Positions 47,109-60,704 of a stretch of DNA of 64,000 nucleotides are shown in pieces. The notes below the pieces were generated by a model that was given only the letters and a program-made list of their open reading frames with translations, did no database searches and was not told the DNA's origin. The position numbers were made by a program, and so were the translations under genes. The DNA comes from Brasenia schreberi (lineage: Eukaryota > Streptophyta > Magnoliopsida > Nymphaeales > Cabombaceae): contig JAYKKT010000074.1 of NCBI GenBank assembly GCA_036023115.1, forward strand, positions 9,670,501 to 9,734,500, read 5' to 3'. The stretch's first letter is position 1. Each line of letters begins with the position of its first letter.

Positions 47109-49588
47109 CCAGTAATCGGAATAACAAAATCTTTCAGTGATTGTTCACCCGTAACATCAACCAATTCTCCTAATCCTTCAGCAGCTTGCTCTCTTAATTC
47201 TGCTGAACCACTGATAAGACCCTGCCAGAAAAGTGGATTATGTTTTCAGCAAAATTACAGTTTCATTGAAAAGATTAGAATACACATCAAAATTTGAATC
47301 GTCTATCATTCTTTTGAATTATTAAACTGCAAGGTTTAAGTGTCTGATGGTGTTGTATAAAAACTTCAAAATATCATAAGTATGTAATTCTTGAATAATA
47401 TATGCTAAAACATAGAAGTACAGGACAATGATCTCCGCATACACAACTTCGAAACATTCCTTCTTCACCATATAAAGGATTGCTCACACAACTGAAGCAC
47501 CAATCTCATTGGGAAAACCAAATAGTCATTCCATTAAAGGCACGCCCATACCCAAGTCATGTTCAAAGGGTTCACTGATAAGAAAATAACCAACAGTACC
47601 TGAAGAAAAATTGGCAACAATGGCTGTAGTGCTTTGGGAAGGCAAAACCCTGGAATCAAGATAGGCCCACCCTGTGAAGCAAACATAAGATTAGAGCATA
47701 AACTTGACCACATGCACATAAGAAGAAAAATAACGATTGAGAAAATTATTGGAAAAGACAAAATTTCAGTTGCAGTTACAAACACTTTCAGGTTTGCAGC
47801 ACATTATACCTTCCGTTTACGTCTCTCTTTGTCTCTAGCTGTAGACACAGCATCTCGTACCAACTTCACGTAAGAAGGAAGTACTTCTTTTGGTACTGAT
47901 GCAACAACTCTTCCCAAGGCTTCCCAGACACTCTGTAAAGGTCGTTGATGTCAGTACAAACTATCAAAGATTAATTCAACATAGCATGAAAAAACATGTC
48001 ATGACTTACCATTATAGTAGCAGAATCAGAATCAGTAAGCATAATTATAAGAGTGGTGATCATGTTAGGGGTCTCATCAACCAGATCTAAGTTACTATTT
48101 TTGAAAAAATACCCAATCAAATAAGCTGATCCTCTCCTCACGTATGCCTGCAAAAAGTGCAAAGGTTGCAACAAGGAAATTAAAATGTAAGCAAAAGACT
48201 TTGTAATTAACTGCAAACAGACCTGCCCATCACCAACAGCTTTAAGAAGCTCCGAGATTAAAGCATCAACACCTTCCTCATCAATGACCGAAACAACCGT
48301 TTCCGCAGCCTTCTTAGCTAAAGATTGGACATCCTATATGACAACCACATCAAAACATCAATAATGTAGCAATATAATACAATAAGAATGCACTTTTCGA
48401 TGGTTAAATGGTATCCTCATGCGCTATCAAGAACTAAATACTTCTGTTAGCATAAGTTGGTTTCAGCAAGATCAAGTAATGCAATACACGAAGATGAAAA
48501 TAGAGCTGAGAATAATAGACTAAGTGAAATCAAAACAGCATCCATAACGAGTAATACTTAGTAGCAACTTGTAAGTCGCTCCTTCTAAATGAAATAAAAA
48601 GTTCATGCCTTCATGCCCACCAAAAGTATGTTCAATTAAAATATGATAGAAAACTTTTGCTCATGTAACAAAACCATCATTGGAACAGAATGTTTGAAGC
48701 TCAAGCATTTGCATCTATAAACGATCAATGCAACTCTGACTGAAACTGCAAAGAAACCTTTACCTCCTCATTGCTACCCATGCCAGAAAGTAAGGCAGGA
48801 AGAATACCACCAAGGTGAGAATTTAGTCCTGGCCCCGCAACCTCTGCAAGCGATCCGATGGCATGTGCTTTAAAAGCACTGTATTGTTAAAGACAAAAAA
48901 GAGTTACAATATACAATCATAAGATCACTTCAAAAAGGGAAAAAGAACACTTCAACTTACGATAGAGGGAGTTGCACTAATTTTGGCAATATATGGGGTA
49001 AAACAGCTGCTGCCCTTACACTGCAAATGCAGAAGAGAAAAAGAGGCGTGGCTTTGGCATGGAGCAGACAAGATGACAAGACAAATTAGCAAGCATCAAA
49101 CAACTTGGGCGTACCTCAGTATCTGTTTGAGGCCATCAAGTGCAGTATCAGAGCTCTCATCATCTTCTAAAGCATGAAGAAGAGTAGGAACAATTTCATC
49201 GATGGCTTGCATACCAGCACTCTGCACCACCATTCAAAGCCAAGCTTCATCCAACTATACAAGTTAAACTTACTAAAACCAGTAACTTGCATAACTCAAT
49301 CTAAAACAAATACCTTGTAAAGAGTGCTAAAAGCCAACCCAGCAGATTCACGAACCTCAGGAGCGCTTCACATTAGATACATAAACTTAAAAACCAAAGT
49401 GAGAGAACGGGAAACCATAAAGGATCAAGAAGAAAATTAATATATCCATTTGCACTGAGGAACTGTGAAAAGAAGGAACACCTATCACAAAGAGCAGCGC
49501 GAATTGTCGGTATGAGTTCATCCATGAAAGTTAAGAGCTGATGCTTTCCAGCACTTCCCATGACTTCACTCAGCCCAACACATACACC
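47109..49588 (-). CDS. GCN1: GCN1 exons, block 3 (in frame)
   Basis: Ten exons: 49482-49588 (GVCVGLSEVMGSAGKHQLL), 49314-49365, 49115-49221 (SAGMQAIDEIVPTLLHALE), 48961-49020, 48764-48878, 48223-48333 (DVQSLAKKAAETVVSVIDEE), 48010-48147 (YLIGYFFKNSNLDLVDETPN), 47810-47932 (SVWEALGRVVASVPKEVLPS), 47600-47671 (GGPILIPGFCLPKALQPLLP), 47109-47221 (GLISGSAELREQAAEGLGEL). Phases agree at each junction. Block 3 is separated from block 2 by an 8.6 kb intron filled by a copia element. Confidence 0.93.
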
Positions 49589-49599
49589 CTGCAGAGAAA

Positions 49600-51289
49600 A
49601 TATCAACATTGGATTTTGCTCATGTACATGAAATGGGCGAGATCTAAAATGAGCCATCATTGGAAAAAAAGTTTTACTCGAGAAACAGATTAAAGAATTC
49701 AGAAAACTATACCAATTTGCAGAGGCGCATGAATTCATGTTTAACTTAGTCACCAACAAAAAAAAGGCATAAAGAGGCAGAAGATAAAATGCTCGACACA
49801 GACTCTGTGTTTGGAACAGAATAATTCTTTTATTTATTATACGTTTTACTTTAATTGTGTCATATAAATTGCACGAAAAATAAATGTTTTGGTTACAAAA
49901 GTAATAGTGTTAAAATAAGTTGATGACCTATGTATATTTGTCGCATGTGTACTCTATTAATTCTATTGGGTGCATGTGTGTGTGTGAGAGAGTTCGATAT
50001 TCTAATTTATAAACATAGCTGATGCACCCTCTCTCACTCTGTGTCTCTCTCTCCTGCGGCTTCCATCACCGCTACCACACCACCACCACCACTATCTCTC
50101 TCTCTCTCAACATAGGTTGAAATGGATGAGTGCTAATCATAGCATTTCATTGGAAGGCTTTTTACTCGGCTTTGTCTTTGCAATGTGGATCCTATATTAT
50201 CTGATTCTGTTCTTCTTTGTATCAGCTGTCTTTGGACCATAAACCAAATATAATCTGATACTATTGTACTTCATATTTGTGTTTCTTTGTAACTCTCTCT
50301 CTTCCCCTTTGTATGCCGCACGGGGAGACAGCTTTCATACAAGTCATTCACATGTCTGAATTCTGAGTCCATGGGTGCAAAGCCTCTCCATAAGATGATA
50401 CAAATTGTATGTAACATGAAATGCCACCCCATGTGAATAGCAACTAGAGTACCTCCTAAATGGTAAGAATTATAACTTGTCATGTTAGTGGCGATGAATC
50501 ACTTACAGGGTGAGATATTGATTTAGCATCCGAAGCATCAAGAGAGAGTTGTATATACAAGATCAAGGATATGAAAGTGACAAAGAAGGCAAACGATAAG
50601 ATGCCTATAGAAGATGATGAATAAGAATTTGATTTTGAAGAAACGGATGAAGAGCAAGAGAAACTAAAAGAACAAAGGTCTTTATCTGAAAATGAACATA
50701 ATTAGTTTCCTCTAAAGTATTTCATCTTAAACAATTAAGTTTATATTACAATTACATTTGATGGATGTTATTTTTTGGACTTTTTATTTGTTAAGTTGTT
50801 AGTTATTATATTTGATGTTATAGTTGTTACTTCAAAAGTATGACAAATCTTTTAGTCATTTGGTAGAAGTTATATTTTGATTCTTAAACCTATAATTTTT
50901 TGGTGATGGTTGTATTTTCTTGTACATCTTGAAGAAATTTTTCATGTTTTAAGAGCATTTTTTCTTTGCCCTAACATTATTCTATTTGCAAGTAAGTATA
51001 GTCCATCCCATTGCTCAAATTAGATTGAACCATAGTCACCGTAGTTGCACAGACAAGTATAATATATTAGTTCCTTTTAATTCTTCTACTTAGAACTTAG
51101 AATAACTTTATTACAATTATGTTTTTGCTTTTAATTTAAGTTTAACAATTTAATATGCATATGTCACATGAAATTTATTGTTTGTCTTCTTAGAATTTGT
51201 TTATTTAGTTTGATTTATATTTATGAATGTGGTGGTTATGTGTTTCTTAATATTTCTTAGAAATTAGAGAATCTATTATATATTATTTT
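49600..51289. other. GCN1 intron sequence, unassigned repeat-like DNA
   Basis: Contains short GT/GA/TC simple runs near 49975-50105 and an acidic coding-like trace (EFDFEETDEEQEKLKEQ, about 50625-50680) that I cannot assign. No element ends are visible. Confidence 0.35.
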
Positions 51290-54200
51290 TTAATCGTAAA
51301 TGAAAGTGTGTAACTACATCTTCACTACCGCTATATTAGGGTCAACCGCTAACTACTATACATAAATTGGTTTTCCCACAAGTCTGTGGTATCTCTCAAC
51401 ATCACATTTCTCATCATCGTTTTGAGATAATTTCTTGTTCACATCCATCAGTACATCGCATGGCTTAGAATCGGTCATTATAGTGTCCTTAAATAGATCC
51501 AACGTATATTTCTTCTAAGTTAGGAATATACCTTTCCTTAAATAGAGAACTTTAATACTCAGAAAATAATAAAGTCTTCCTAAATCTTTCATGTTGAAAG
51601 CTTATGTTGCTATTTTTTAGCTCTTCAATCTCCTCTATAATTATAATGTCATCAAAATATACTATGAGGATTGAGATTCCTTTATCATGCTTTACAAACA
51701 ATGTATGATAATTTGCACTCTGGGAATAACCCAAGCTCATAACCCCCTTACAAAATCTTCAAACCAGGCCCACGAGATCGCTTAAATCTATATGTGGCTT
51801 TCTTAACTTACATGCCTTCTCTCTTTCCTATTTGTTTCTCAGTCCTGGAGGTAACAACAAACAAACAACAACTAAACCTTTTCCGGATTCTTTGTTTCCA
51901 CAGATTCCTATCGCATGCCATGTTAGCAGTTAACTCACAATAAGCTAAATCATTCTTTATTGTTTCTTTCCAACACTTTTGTGGTCGTCCTCTACCTCTT
52001 TTAATATTTCCAAATTTAGTTTTTCTAACCTTCTTACATGTTCTTCTTTTGATCTTCTTTCTATATGTCCAAACCATCTTAAACGATGTTCTCTCATTTT
52101 ATCCTCTATTGGTGCCACTCCTAATTTGTTTCTAATAACCTCATTATGTATACGGTCTTTTCTTGTATGACCAGTCATCCATCTCAACATCTTCATTTCT
52201 GCCACATACATCTTTTGTACATGTTGATGATTAACTACCCAACACTCAGAACCATAAAACATGGCAGGCGTAATTGCTGCTCTATAATATTTACCTTTTA
52301 ATTTTAATGGTATCGTCTTATCACAAAGAATACCCGATGCTCCTCTCCATTTTAACCAATCAACATTAATTCTATGTGTAACATCTCCATCAATTCTTCC
52401 GTCACTCTGAAAAATTGACCCTAAGTATTTAAAACTTTCCTTTTGGGGAATGCAATGTGTGCCAATTTTAATTTTTATGTCCTCTGAAGTAGCCAAATGA
52501 TCAAACTTACATTCCATATATTCTGTCTTTGTTTTACTAAGTCAGAGGCCTTTGCTTTCTACTGTTTCTCTCCATAGTTCCAATTTTCTATTAACTTTTT
52601 CCTTAGACTCCTCCACCAATACAATGTCATCTGCAAATAACATACACCAAGGTACTTCATCTTGAATATGTTTTGTCAACTCATCCACCACCATTATAAA
52701 TAAGTACGGACTTAAAGTTGATCCTTGATGTAACCCAATATTAACTTCAAAGAAGTCAGTCGTTCCTTCATGAGTCCTCACACATGTTTTTGCACCATCA
52801 TACATGTCTCTTATAAGGTTAATATATATCAATGGGATACCTCTTTTTTTCAAAGTTCTCCAAAGAACCTCCCTCGATACTCTATCATAAGCTTTTTCTA
52901 GATTAATAAATATCATGTGAAGGTCTTTCTTTTTTGCTCTAAAATGTTCCATAAGATGTCTCAAAAGGTGAATCGCTTCAATAGTAGATCTGCCTGGCAT
53001 GAATCCAAATTGGTTCTCTGTTGTACTTGATACTTGTCTTAACCTACGTTCGATAATTCTTTCCCATAATTTCATAGTATGACTCATTAACTTGATACCT
53101 CGATAATTCACACAATTTTGAATGTCTCCCTTGTTCTTATATATGGGTATAAGTGTACTTGCTCTCCATTTCTCGAGCATCTTTTGGTTTTTCCATATTT
53201 CATTAAATAGTCTTGTGAGCCAAGTGATTCCTATTTCTCCTAGTATTTTCCAAACTTCTACAGGAATATTATCTGGTCCTACCGATTTGCCACCCTTCAT
53301 ATGTTTAAGAGCCTCTTTGACTTCATTCTTTTGAATACATCGGTAGAAATTGTGGTTTATATACTTTTCTGACTTGGCTAAATCTCCTAAACTAATACTA
53401 ACATCTTTATTTTCATTAAAAATATTATAAAAATAGTTTTTCCATCTATTTCTTATATCATCATTTGCCACTAGAATTTTTTCATCCTCGTCTTTTATGC
53501 ATCTAACATAATTAAGATCTTTAGTTTTCTTATCTCTAGCCCTAGCTATCCTAAAAATATCTCTTTCACCCTCTTTTGAGTTGAGTTTTTTTATATAAGT
53601 CCTCCAAAATCTTAGCTTTAATGTAATTTGTAACATGCCCTCTTTGCCTTGATTTTATTTTGTACTACTTCACTCCACCACCAAGCTTCTTTTTGTACCG
53701 GTACACCTCCCTTAGATACCCTTAACACATCTTTCGCCACTTTCCTAATATGTATAGCCATATTGTTCCACATATCACAGGGCGTGCCAACATAATTCCA
53801 AACATCTCCTTGAAGGACTTTCTTAGTCCTGGAGGTAACTTCATAAATATCTCCTCTGTTATGTTTCCCTGGAAGAAAACATTTTTAACATCTACTAGAG
53901 TTTCCAATTTTTATTAGCTGTCATACTAATAATCACCTTGATTGTAGTAAATTTTGTTGTTGCTGCAAATGTTTCATAGTTCAAGCCATAGACCTGGTTG
54001 TAGCCCTTTGCTACTAGTCTCGCTTTGTATCTATCGATGTTTTCGTTTGCTTTTACTTTAATGATGTACTTTTCTTCCTTCATGGTGGTAAGTCCACTAC
54101 ATTCCATGTTTGATTCCTTCCCAAGGCTTCAAGTTCTTGTTTCATAACTAGTTGCTACTTAACATATTTATTAGCATCCTCAAAATTTCGTGGAATATAA

Positions 54201-57000
54201 ATACCATCCACATTTGCAACAAAGAATTTATAACTAGAGGATGTATTCTCAAGACAAATATACTTACTCATAGGATATGTACATGTTCTCTTACCTTTTC
54301 GTAGTGCAATAGGTAGATTCAGATCATACTCCTCCTGTATATCGACCTCTGAAGGACCTGAGGGGTTATACCTTTTTCAGTTGTGGTAGTCTCTTTCATT
54401 GGTTTCAATTTCTATTTCACTGTCGTAGTCTGGAATTACTAGCATAACTGGTGATAATTCTTTAACGGTCCGTTTATTCTCCCCCTCCATCACAAAGTAG
54501 AACCTAGATTCATAAAAAGATACGTCCATAATAGTATAAAATTTCTTATTACTTGGATCATAACAACGGTATCCTTTTTGGAATGGGTGTATCCAACAAA
54601 TAAACACTTAATAGATATGGGATCGAGTTTATCTCTCGTCCAATAGTGAATAGGCACATAACAAACACATCAAAATACCTTGGGTTGAACATGGAAGGAT
54701 TTATTAGTAGGATGAAGCATCATAAATGGAGATTTACCATCTAAGACAAGGGATGGAGCTCTATTAATCAAGTATACTGCTGTAAGAAATGCTTCTCCCA
54801 TAGATATTTAAGTGTGATATCAAGGCCAGAGTTTTTGCAACTTCTATAACATGTCATTTCTTCTTTTTAACCACTTCATTTTATTGAGGAGAGTTTGTGT
54901 ATGTGGTTCGGTGAATAATTCTCTTACTCATCAAATAATGCTTTTGAGTAGAGGACATAAATTCACCCCATTGTCAGACTTGAGAATCTTTACTTGAGTT
55001 TGAAATTGATTTTCAACTAACTTATAAAATGAAGAAAATAAAGATTATACCTCATTCTTTGACTTCATCAAATAAATCGTTGTAAATCTTGAATAATTAC
55101 CAATAAAAATGATAAAGTAGCGGTGACCAATAATAATCAAAGTAGAACATGGATCCCACATATCAAAATGAACTATTTCAAAAGGTTTTATGGCTCTAAA
55201 GTCACTTTTATCAAAGGAATTTCTAACATTTTTAGCACACTTACAAACATCACATTCAAGATTAACTTTTCCCAGATTTCTATATATGGTAGGACAACTC
55301 TCAACTTAGATAAAGATAAATGCCCTAATCTACTATGCCACATAGATAGATCTTTGAATCTTCTAACACCATGCATAGGGTAAAACTTTTCCTCCAGAAT
55401 ATACAATCCCTTCTTGAGACTGCCATATCCAAAGGTTTTTCCCATCTTTATATCCTAAAACACATATCCAGAGGACATGAACTTAGTATCTTGAGTTTCT
55501 CACCAAAGAACTCATAGATAATAAATTTATTGGAATATTAGGCATATGCAACACATGTAAAACATTTCCAAACATTAATTTCAACTTCTTTTTTTCAACT
55601 AATAGAATATAAGAATCATTTGACAGTCGAACATGTTCATTAGTATGTAGTTTTTTATATTCATATATACCTGATTACTTCCTACCACATGACCTGAAGT
55701 CCCTGAATCAATTATCTAAATACGAAGCCCAGAAGAACATATGTTACCAAATTCATAGTCGGAGGTCTTTTCTCTTGACATTACAGCAACAACCGATGCT
55801 TGATGGTCGTGTTACTGGGTAGACCATCTATTCCTTAATTTTTCTTTAGTTTCTAAAGCACCAACAAGATAAGCTTTGTTTTTAAATTGAAGAGGTTTAC
55901 CGACTAGGTCCCAACATTGTTGTATTGTATGCCTATTCTTCTCATAGTGAGTGCATTTTAGCTTGTCCTTTTGATCTCCTTGGAAGGCACCTTGTCCTCT
56001 TCCTTATGTGATAGGATATTCCCTACCTCTTCCACTATATGGTGCCCCTCTACCGGCAAATTTTGGTTTGTCACTAGCATTTAAATAAAATTTTCAAGAT
56101 TCCTCCGGTCTTCTTCTCTAATTAACAGTGAATATACGGTATCCATGGATGGTTGATTCTCTCTGCCCACTATATCGCTTTTTACATTCTCATATTCTGA
56201 TGAGACTCTCAGAAGAAATCAAACACTATCTTCTTTTTTGCTTTTGTATTCCTATCTTTGATACATGTGATACATTTATTTTCAAATAGATGTTTTTCGT
56301 TCCATAGACACCTTAGTTATCTATAATATTCTCCGATAGTCTTATTTCCTTGTTTACATCTTCTGATTTTTTTCATTATTTCATAATGTTTGGCTATATT
56401 CTTTTTCCTGGAATATGCCTATGCTATAACCTTCCATATCTCAGTAGCACTATCCATTAACATAAACGTTTTCCAATGGAGGGAATCATTGATTGAGTTA
56501 ACCAAGAGCTAACTAGGACATTATCTTTTGCCCATTTTTCGTATGCATGGTTGTCTTCGTAGGGTATCTTGGTTACCTATCTAGAAACCTATTTTCTCTT
56601 GATCTTATCGCTAACTCAACTGATCTGACCCACTCTCTTTAATTCTGGCCATCTAGTTTGATATTGATTTTCTAAAAAGATTCACCCTTCATTTCACTAC
56701 TCTGCCCTTTATCAACCTCTATTTCCTTATATTTTCCTTCCATCTCCCCTTTAATCATAATATAAACGCTATCACTTCAACGCAGCCCTTGAATACAAGA
56801 TAAAAAGACTCGATCGTCGGCTTACCCCAAAGCCAATCAGCTGTGCACTTCCACAACCCTTGATTTTATGCCATTAATACTCCGATACCACGCTAATTAA
56901 GCAACAATCATACTTAATTACATGCAGCATTGAGGAGTAGAATCATAGGCTGTCAATCAACCTCTTGTGTTGTATCGGCAGCCCCTGTCTCTCCCTCTTT
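51290..57000 (-). mobile_element. Ty1/copia LTR retrotransposon relic, minus strand
   Basis: Order on the minus strand: primer site TGGTATCGGAGTATTAATGG (about 56874-56893) after LTR-like sequence to the right; gag with a zinc-knuckle trace CTHYEKNRHTIQQC (about 55940); GAG-pre-integrase SMWHSRLGHLS (about 55340); integrase into HPFQKGYRCYDPSNKKFY (54580); reverse transcriptase YKARLVAKGYNQ (about 54025), DVKNVFFQGNITEEIFMKLP (53890), VYFDDIIII (about 51655), YHRLVGKPIYV (about 51370). Stops throughout. An RTE LINE is nested at 51856-53826. The whole lies in the GCN1 intron 49588-58168. Confidence 0.87.
51856..53826 (-). mobile_element. RTE-clade LINE nested in copia, 15-bp target duplication
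   Basis: Flanked by exact AGTCCTGGAGGTAAC copies (51841-51855, 53827-53841) that fall within the copia coding text for LPPGL, which is therefore cut in two. The element is 5'-truncated at KVLQGDVWNYVG and ends in a TTG tail. The 364-residue frame (53636-52542) holds [26 protein letters not shown] and [13 protein letters not shown] single stop separates it from a 186-residue continuation (52517-51957) with [12 protein letters not shown]. It is one of the least damaged copies in the window. Confidence 0.94.
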
Positions 57001-58167
57001 TATGAATTCATTTATCTCTAGGATTGAGACTCTAATACATCTAAATATGGCATATTACAAACATGTCATTAATGAATTGAAAATACAAGAACCTTTAAAA
57101 ACATAACAGCTGGTGATAGACAATTATAGACTTTAACTACATCCAGCCGATCCTCTCAACTATATTATTTGCCCTCAGCAACAGGATATGGCTGCCACAT
57201 ATTAGTATGTATCGACCATATCTTATTTTTTGAAAAATACAGTTGAAAAATGCCTTAGAAGTCACTCGAATTCTCTTCTGAAGTTTTTTAAAATCTTTAC
57301 AAGAAATATGCCTTAAACCATAGGGAAAAAATCTGTAATATGATGCATGACAAATTAAGAAACATACAAAGAAAATATAGATAATAAGTCCAGAGGCCAT
57401 GTTGCTACGTATCAAATATGGCATGCATCATACTATGCTTCTGTCGTACATATGACATGCATCGATACTACCTTCCTGTCATACAACATTTTGCAAGATA
57501 GAGATCGATATTCTATCATTTTGCAATACAATGTTATGTCGAGTTCTCATCAATATGGACCACACTGGTTTTCTAAGTGCTTTTCAATGTCAATATGCTA
57601 TTGTGTATCCTTCACAACACTATATAACTAACTAGCATATGTATTACTTATGTACACACATATGCAAATGCATGTATTGATGAGGCAAATACATACATGC
57701 ATACGACAGTCAAAAAGCTCACTCACATGCCAAAGCCCATGGTCCAGACAAACTTTGTGAAACATCTTTTCCACAACATCTGTAAGACGTTCTCCAGGAA
57801 ATGACAAACCTGGCTCGACTGGCCAAATTGATGCAACTAGTTTTTAAATTGATGCAAGGGAAAGAGTATGTGCAAGTCCAACCCTCATGAATTTAGGAGA
57901 AATATAAGGTGCCAAAGAAAGATTCACACAATAAAAGAGGCTAAGAGTAAAAGCAATTAGGTGGATCTCATGTTCTTAAGTAGTTGCCCAACTATAATCT
58001 TAAAAGCGATGAAGTGCATTATGAAAGAGATGTCACAAACATATACAGAAAAGTATATATCCATCCAAATACTTGATCTCGGGATGCATACATATGCACA
58101 CCTACAGAAAAACATGCAAATACTGTTGGATCAACACTGTTGATATTGTCAACATGCACAAACATAC
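57001..58167. other. GCN1 intron sequence, nothing recognised
   Basis: May include part of the copia LTR up to about 57150; otherwise unassigned. Confidence 0.35.
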
Positions 58168-59492
58168 TTGTCTCCGACTTGGGTTTTCATCCTTCAATCC
58201 TTGAGATAGGATTGGTATGATCAGTGGGAGCACACGTTCACCAAGCTTTCTAACAAGCTCCCCAAGAGATCTCCCTGCAACCTGAAAACACACAAAGCAT
58301 ATGGTAAATAAAGTACTATAGATGAAAGTATCACAACCATATAATTTCACCTGGGACCAACCTGTCTTCTTTCAGATGATGAGGAAGCAAGTGATGTTAT
58401 AAGCGTATTCATCAAAACTGGCATTATTTCCTTCAGCGTTTTAGGGGTATTTGCCACAATTGTCTTCCATACATGTAGTGCGGCCTACAAATGAAGCATG
58501 TGGTCATATTCAACAAAAAGCACAAGGATCTTCGCGATGCTCAAAAGGTCGTTGTCTACACATAAGCAGTTAGGGTAGAACAATAAATCACAAGGCCATA
58601 AATCTGAAAAGGTAAGTCAGCAACCTGGCGAACTGATAAGCTGACATCTGTCCTGACCATATAAACAGCAGCCAGAACTTCATTTCTCTTCTCTCTTCCT
58701 AAAACCTCAATGATTGCACGCCCATGTGCTTCAGTACTGGAACCTTCATCATCACTACCACCCTCAAGGAGGGCCTTGCCAGATGTTCCAGCAACCTGCA
58801 TAACAACATAAAATGCTTATAATAAACGAAGAAGCAGTAAAAGCACTTATTGTTTGAAAAATCTATGACTTGTTAGGCTCAACCTTGAAAAGAAGATCAC
58901 CAAGAAGCTCAACAGAACTTTGACGAATTCGCCAATTGTCATTGAAAATGCCATCTTCAACAGCAGGAAGCAGAAGAGGTAACGACCTGATTGGACACAG
59001 GAACCATTAACACAGAAAAATAAAATGCTTAGTAAGAATATGCACGCTAGAATCAAGGCCAATTACAACTGTTATGTACTAACGTTGTCGCATAATATTC
59101 AACCAGGACGTGACCTGCACTGAGTGCTGCATCACGTACAGACTCATTTTCATCAGCAAGGCCTGCAGGCAGAGAACTTACTCGGCATAAGGCTTTATGA
59201 TAAAGACAAGAGATAAGAGAAGCATGCTTACCATCTAAAATTGCAGGCAGCACTTGTTGTAGGTAATTTTGGAAGATCTCACCTAAAGACCTTGGTAGAT
59301 ACTGTAACAAAAGGAGACTTGTTAATGCAAGGACCAGCATTCCTCTAAGAGCTATTGTCTGATGAGGTGCTTCAGTATTACCTTGAATAGTGTCAAGTAA
59401 CCATCACGTACTGATGCCTTTGGATGAGCACAACTACGAATGATATCTGGAAGAATCTGTTCAAAGTGCTCCTTACCAAGTGCTGCCAAAAC
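58168..59492 (-). CDS. GCN1: GCN1 exons, block 2 (in frame)
   Basis: Seven exons in order: 59382-59492 (VLAALGKEHFEQILPDII), 59232-59301 (YLPRSLGEIFQNYLQQVLPA), 59084-59162 (LADENESVRDAALSAG), 58884-58986 (SLPLLLPAVEDGIFNDNWRI), 58625-58795 (VAGTSGKALLEGGSDDEG), 58362-58484 (AALHVWKTIVANTPKTLKEI), 58168-58281 (VAGRSLGELVRKLGERVLPL). All junctions are GT-AG with matching phases. These are HEAT repeats of the conserved core, nearly identical to remembered plant GCN1. Confidence 0.93.
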
Positions 59493-59499
59493 CTGAGCA

Positions 59500-60704
59500 A
59501 GTATCACCATTTAAAATAGAACACCTGACAGATGTCTAAAGTGATACACTAGGAACTTAAGTAACTCAAAAAGAACTAAACACTCCTAATCTACAAAGAA
59601 AAAAAATCCAAATAAGTATACGATATCTATGAAGACTTCCTATTTCAGTTGCTCATTCAAGCTTCACACTTCAAAATTGACTAACAGTTTCTCACTGAAA
59701 AGAAACTTGCATTTCTCGTGAAGGAAGAATATTTTTCAAATGCCATACTTATGGTTGCATTTTCCTCAGAAAATAGCAAACAGGAAATACCAGTAACACC
59801 ATGCTAAAGAAGGAATGAAATTACAATATGGGATGCAAGAATAACAGATACTAGAGCAATTCTAAACGTACAAATTCTTATTACAGATTATTTCCCAAAG
59901 AAAATTTATATGAGAGGCATATCCAAGGACTAATGGCTAGGTTAATTGATAACAAGTGCCTATGACGATTTTCAGTTTTGTTCGACATAACTGTTGTGAA
60001 CATTTCTGAGTCAAAACACTTATTGCCCTTCCATGGTAGTGTCACTTAATAACGTAACTCAAAAAGATTACACTCTTAGTAAAACGTTGTTAGACCTAGC
60101 AGGCAGCAAGTAAAAAAATTATGTCCAAGGCTCCAAACAAAGTTTTGCTAATATATTAAAAGATGCAGATAGTTTCTGTCAGAATAACAAATAAATACTT
60201 GACATGTTCCTAAATCACGCAAACTTCAATACAAAGAAATATAAAATATACCAATCACGTCAAAAGTACTAAAGAAATAATAGTTAGTAGAGTAGATGTC
60301 GTTCAGGTCACTAGCCACAGTTAAAAACTCAGGAATGTGTAAAATCTGCATAAACGTCAATTGAGGGGCGAAAAAAGAAAAACTACAACTCGAAGAAATA
60401 AGAGGAACTAAGAGATGCAAATCAAATTTAAACTACAAGCAAAACATCCTCATGAAGTTCAATTGTGGCAAAGTCACTTTCTCGTGACTTGCACAAAGAA
60501 CCATGATTTTTTTCGGTTTTTTACTAATTTTCTTGAATTTTTAAATAATTTTCGTATTATTTTAATATTAAAGTACGATACGATATGATACGATACGCGT
60601 CAGACAACACTAAATAGAACACAGCATCTAATAATAATTAAGAGGATGACAACTTCAACCTAATGTACTCTTTAGGTTATGAAGTAAATGTTATAGCTGC
60701 TAAC
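59500..60704. other. GCN1 intron with a solo hAT terminus
   Basis: Mostly unassigned AT-rich intron. A hAT end is listed at 60480-60612. Confidence 0.4.
60480..60612 (-). mobile_element. solo hAT terminal fragment
   Basis: Read on the minus strand from 60612: TAGTGTTGTCTGACGCGTATCG, followed by repeated GTATCGTAT words, the same terminal layout as the hAT ends at 28584 and 62871. No transposase sequence accompanies it. Confidence 0.65.
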
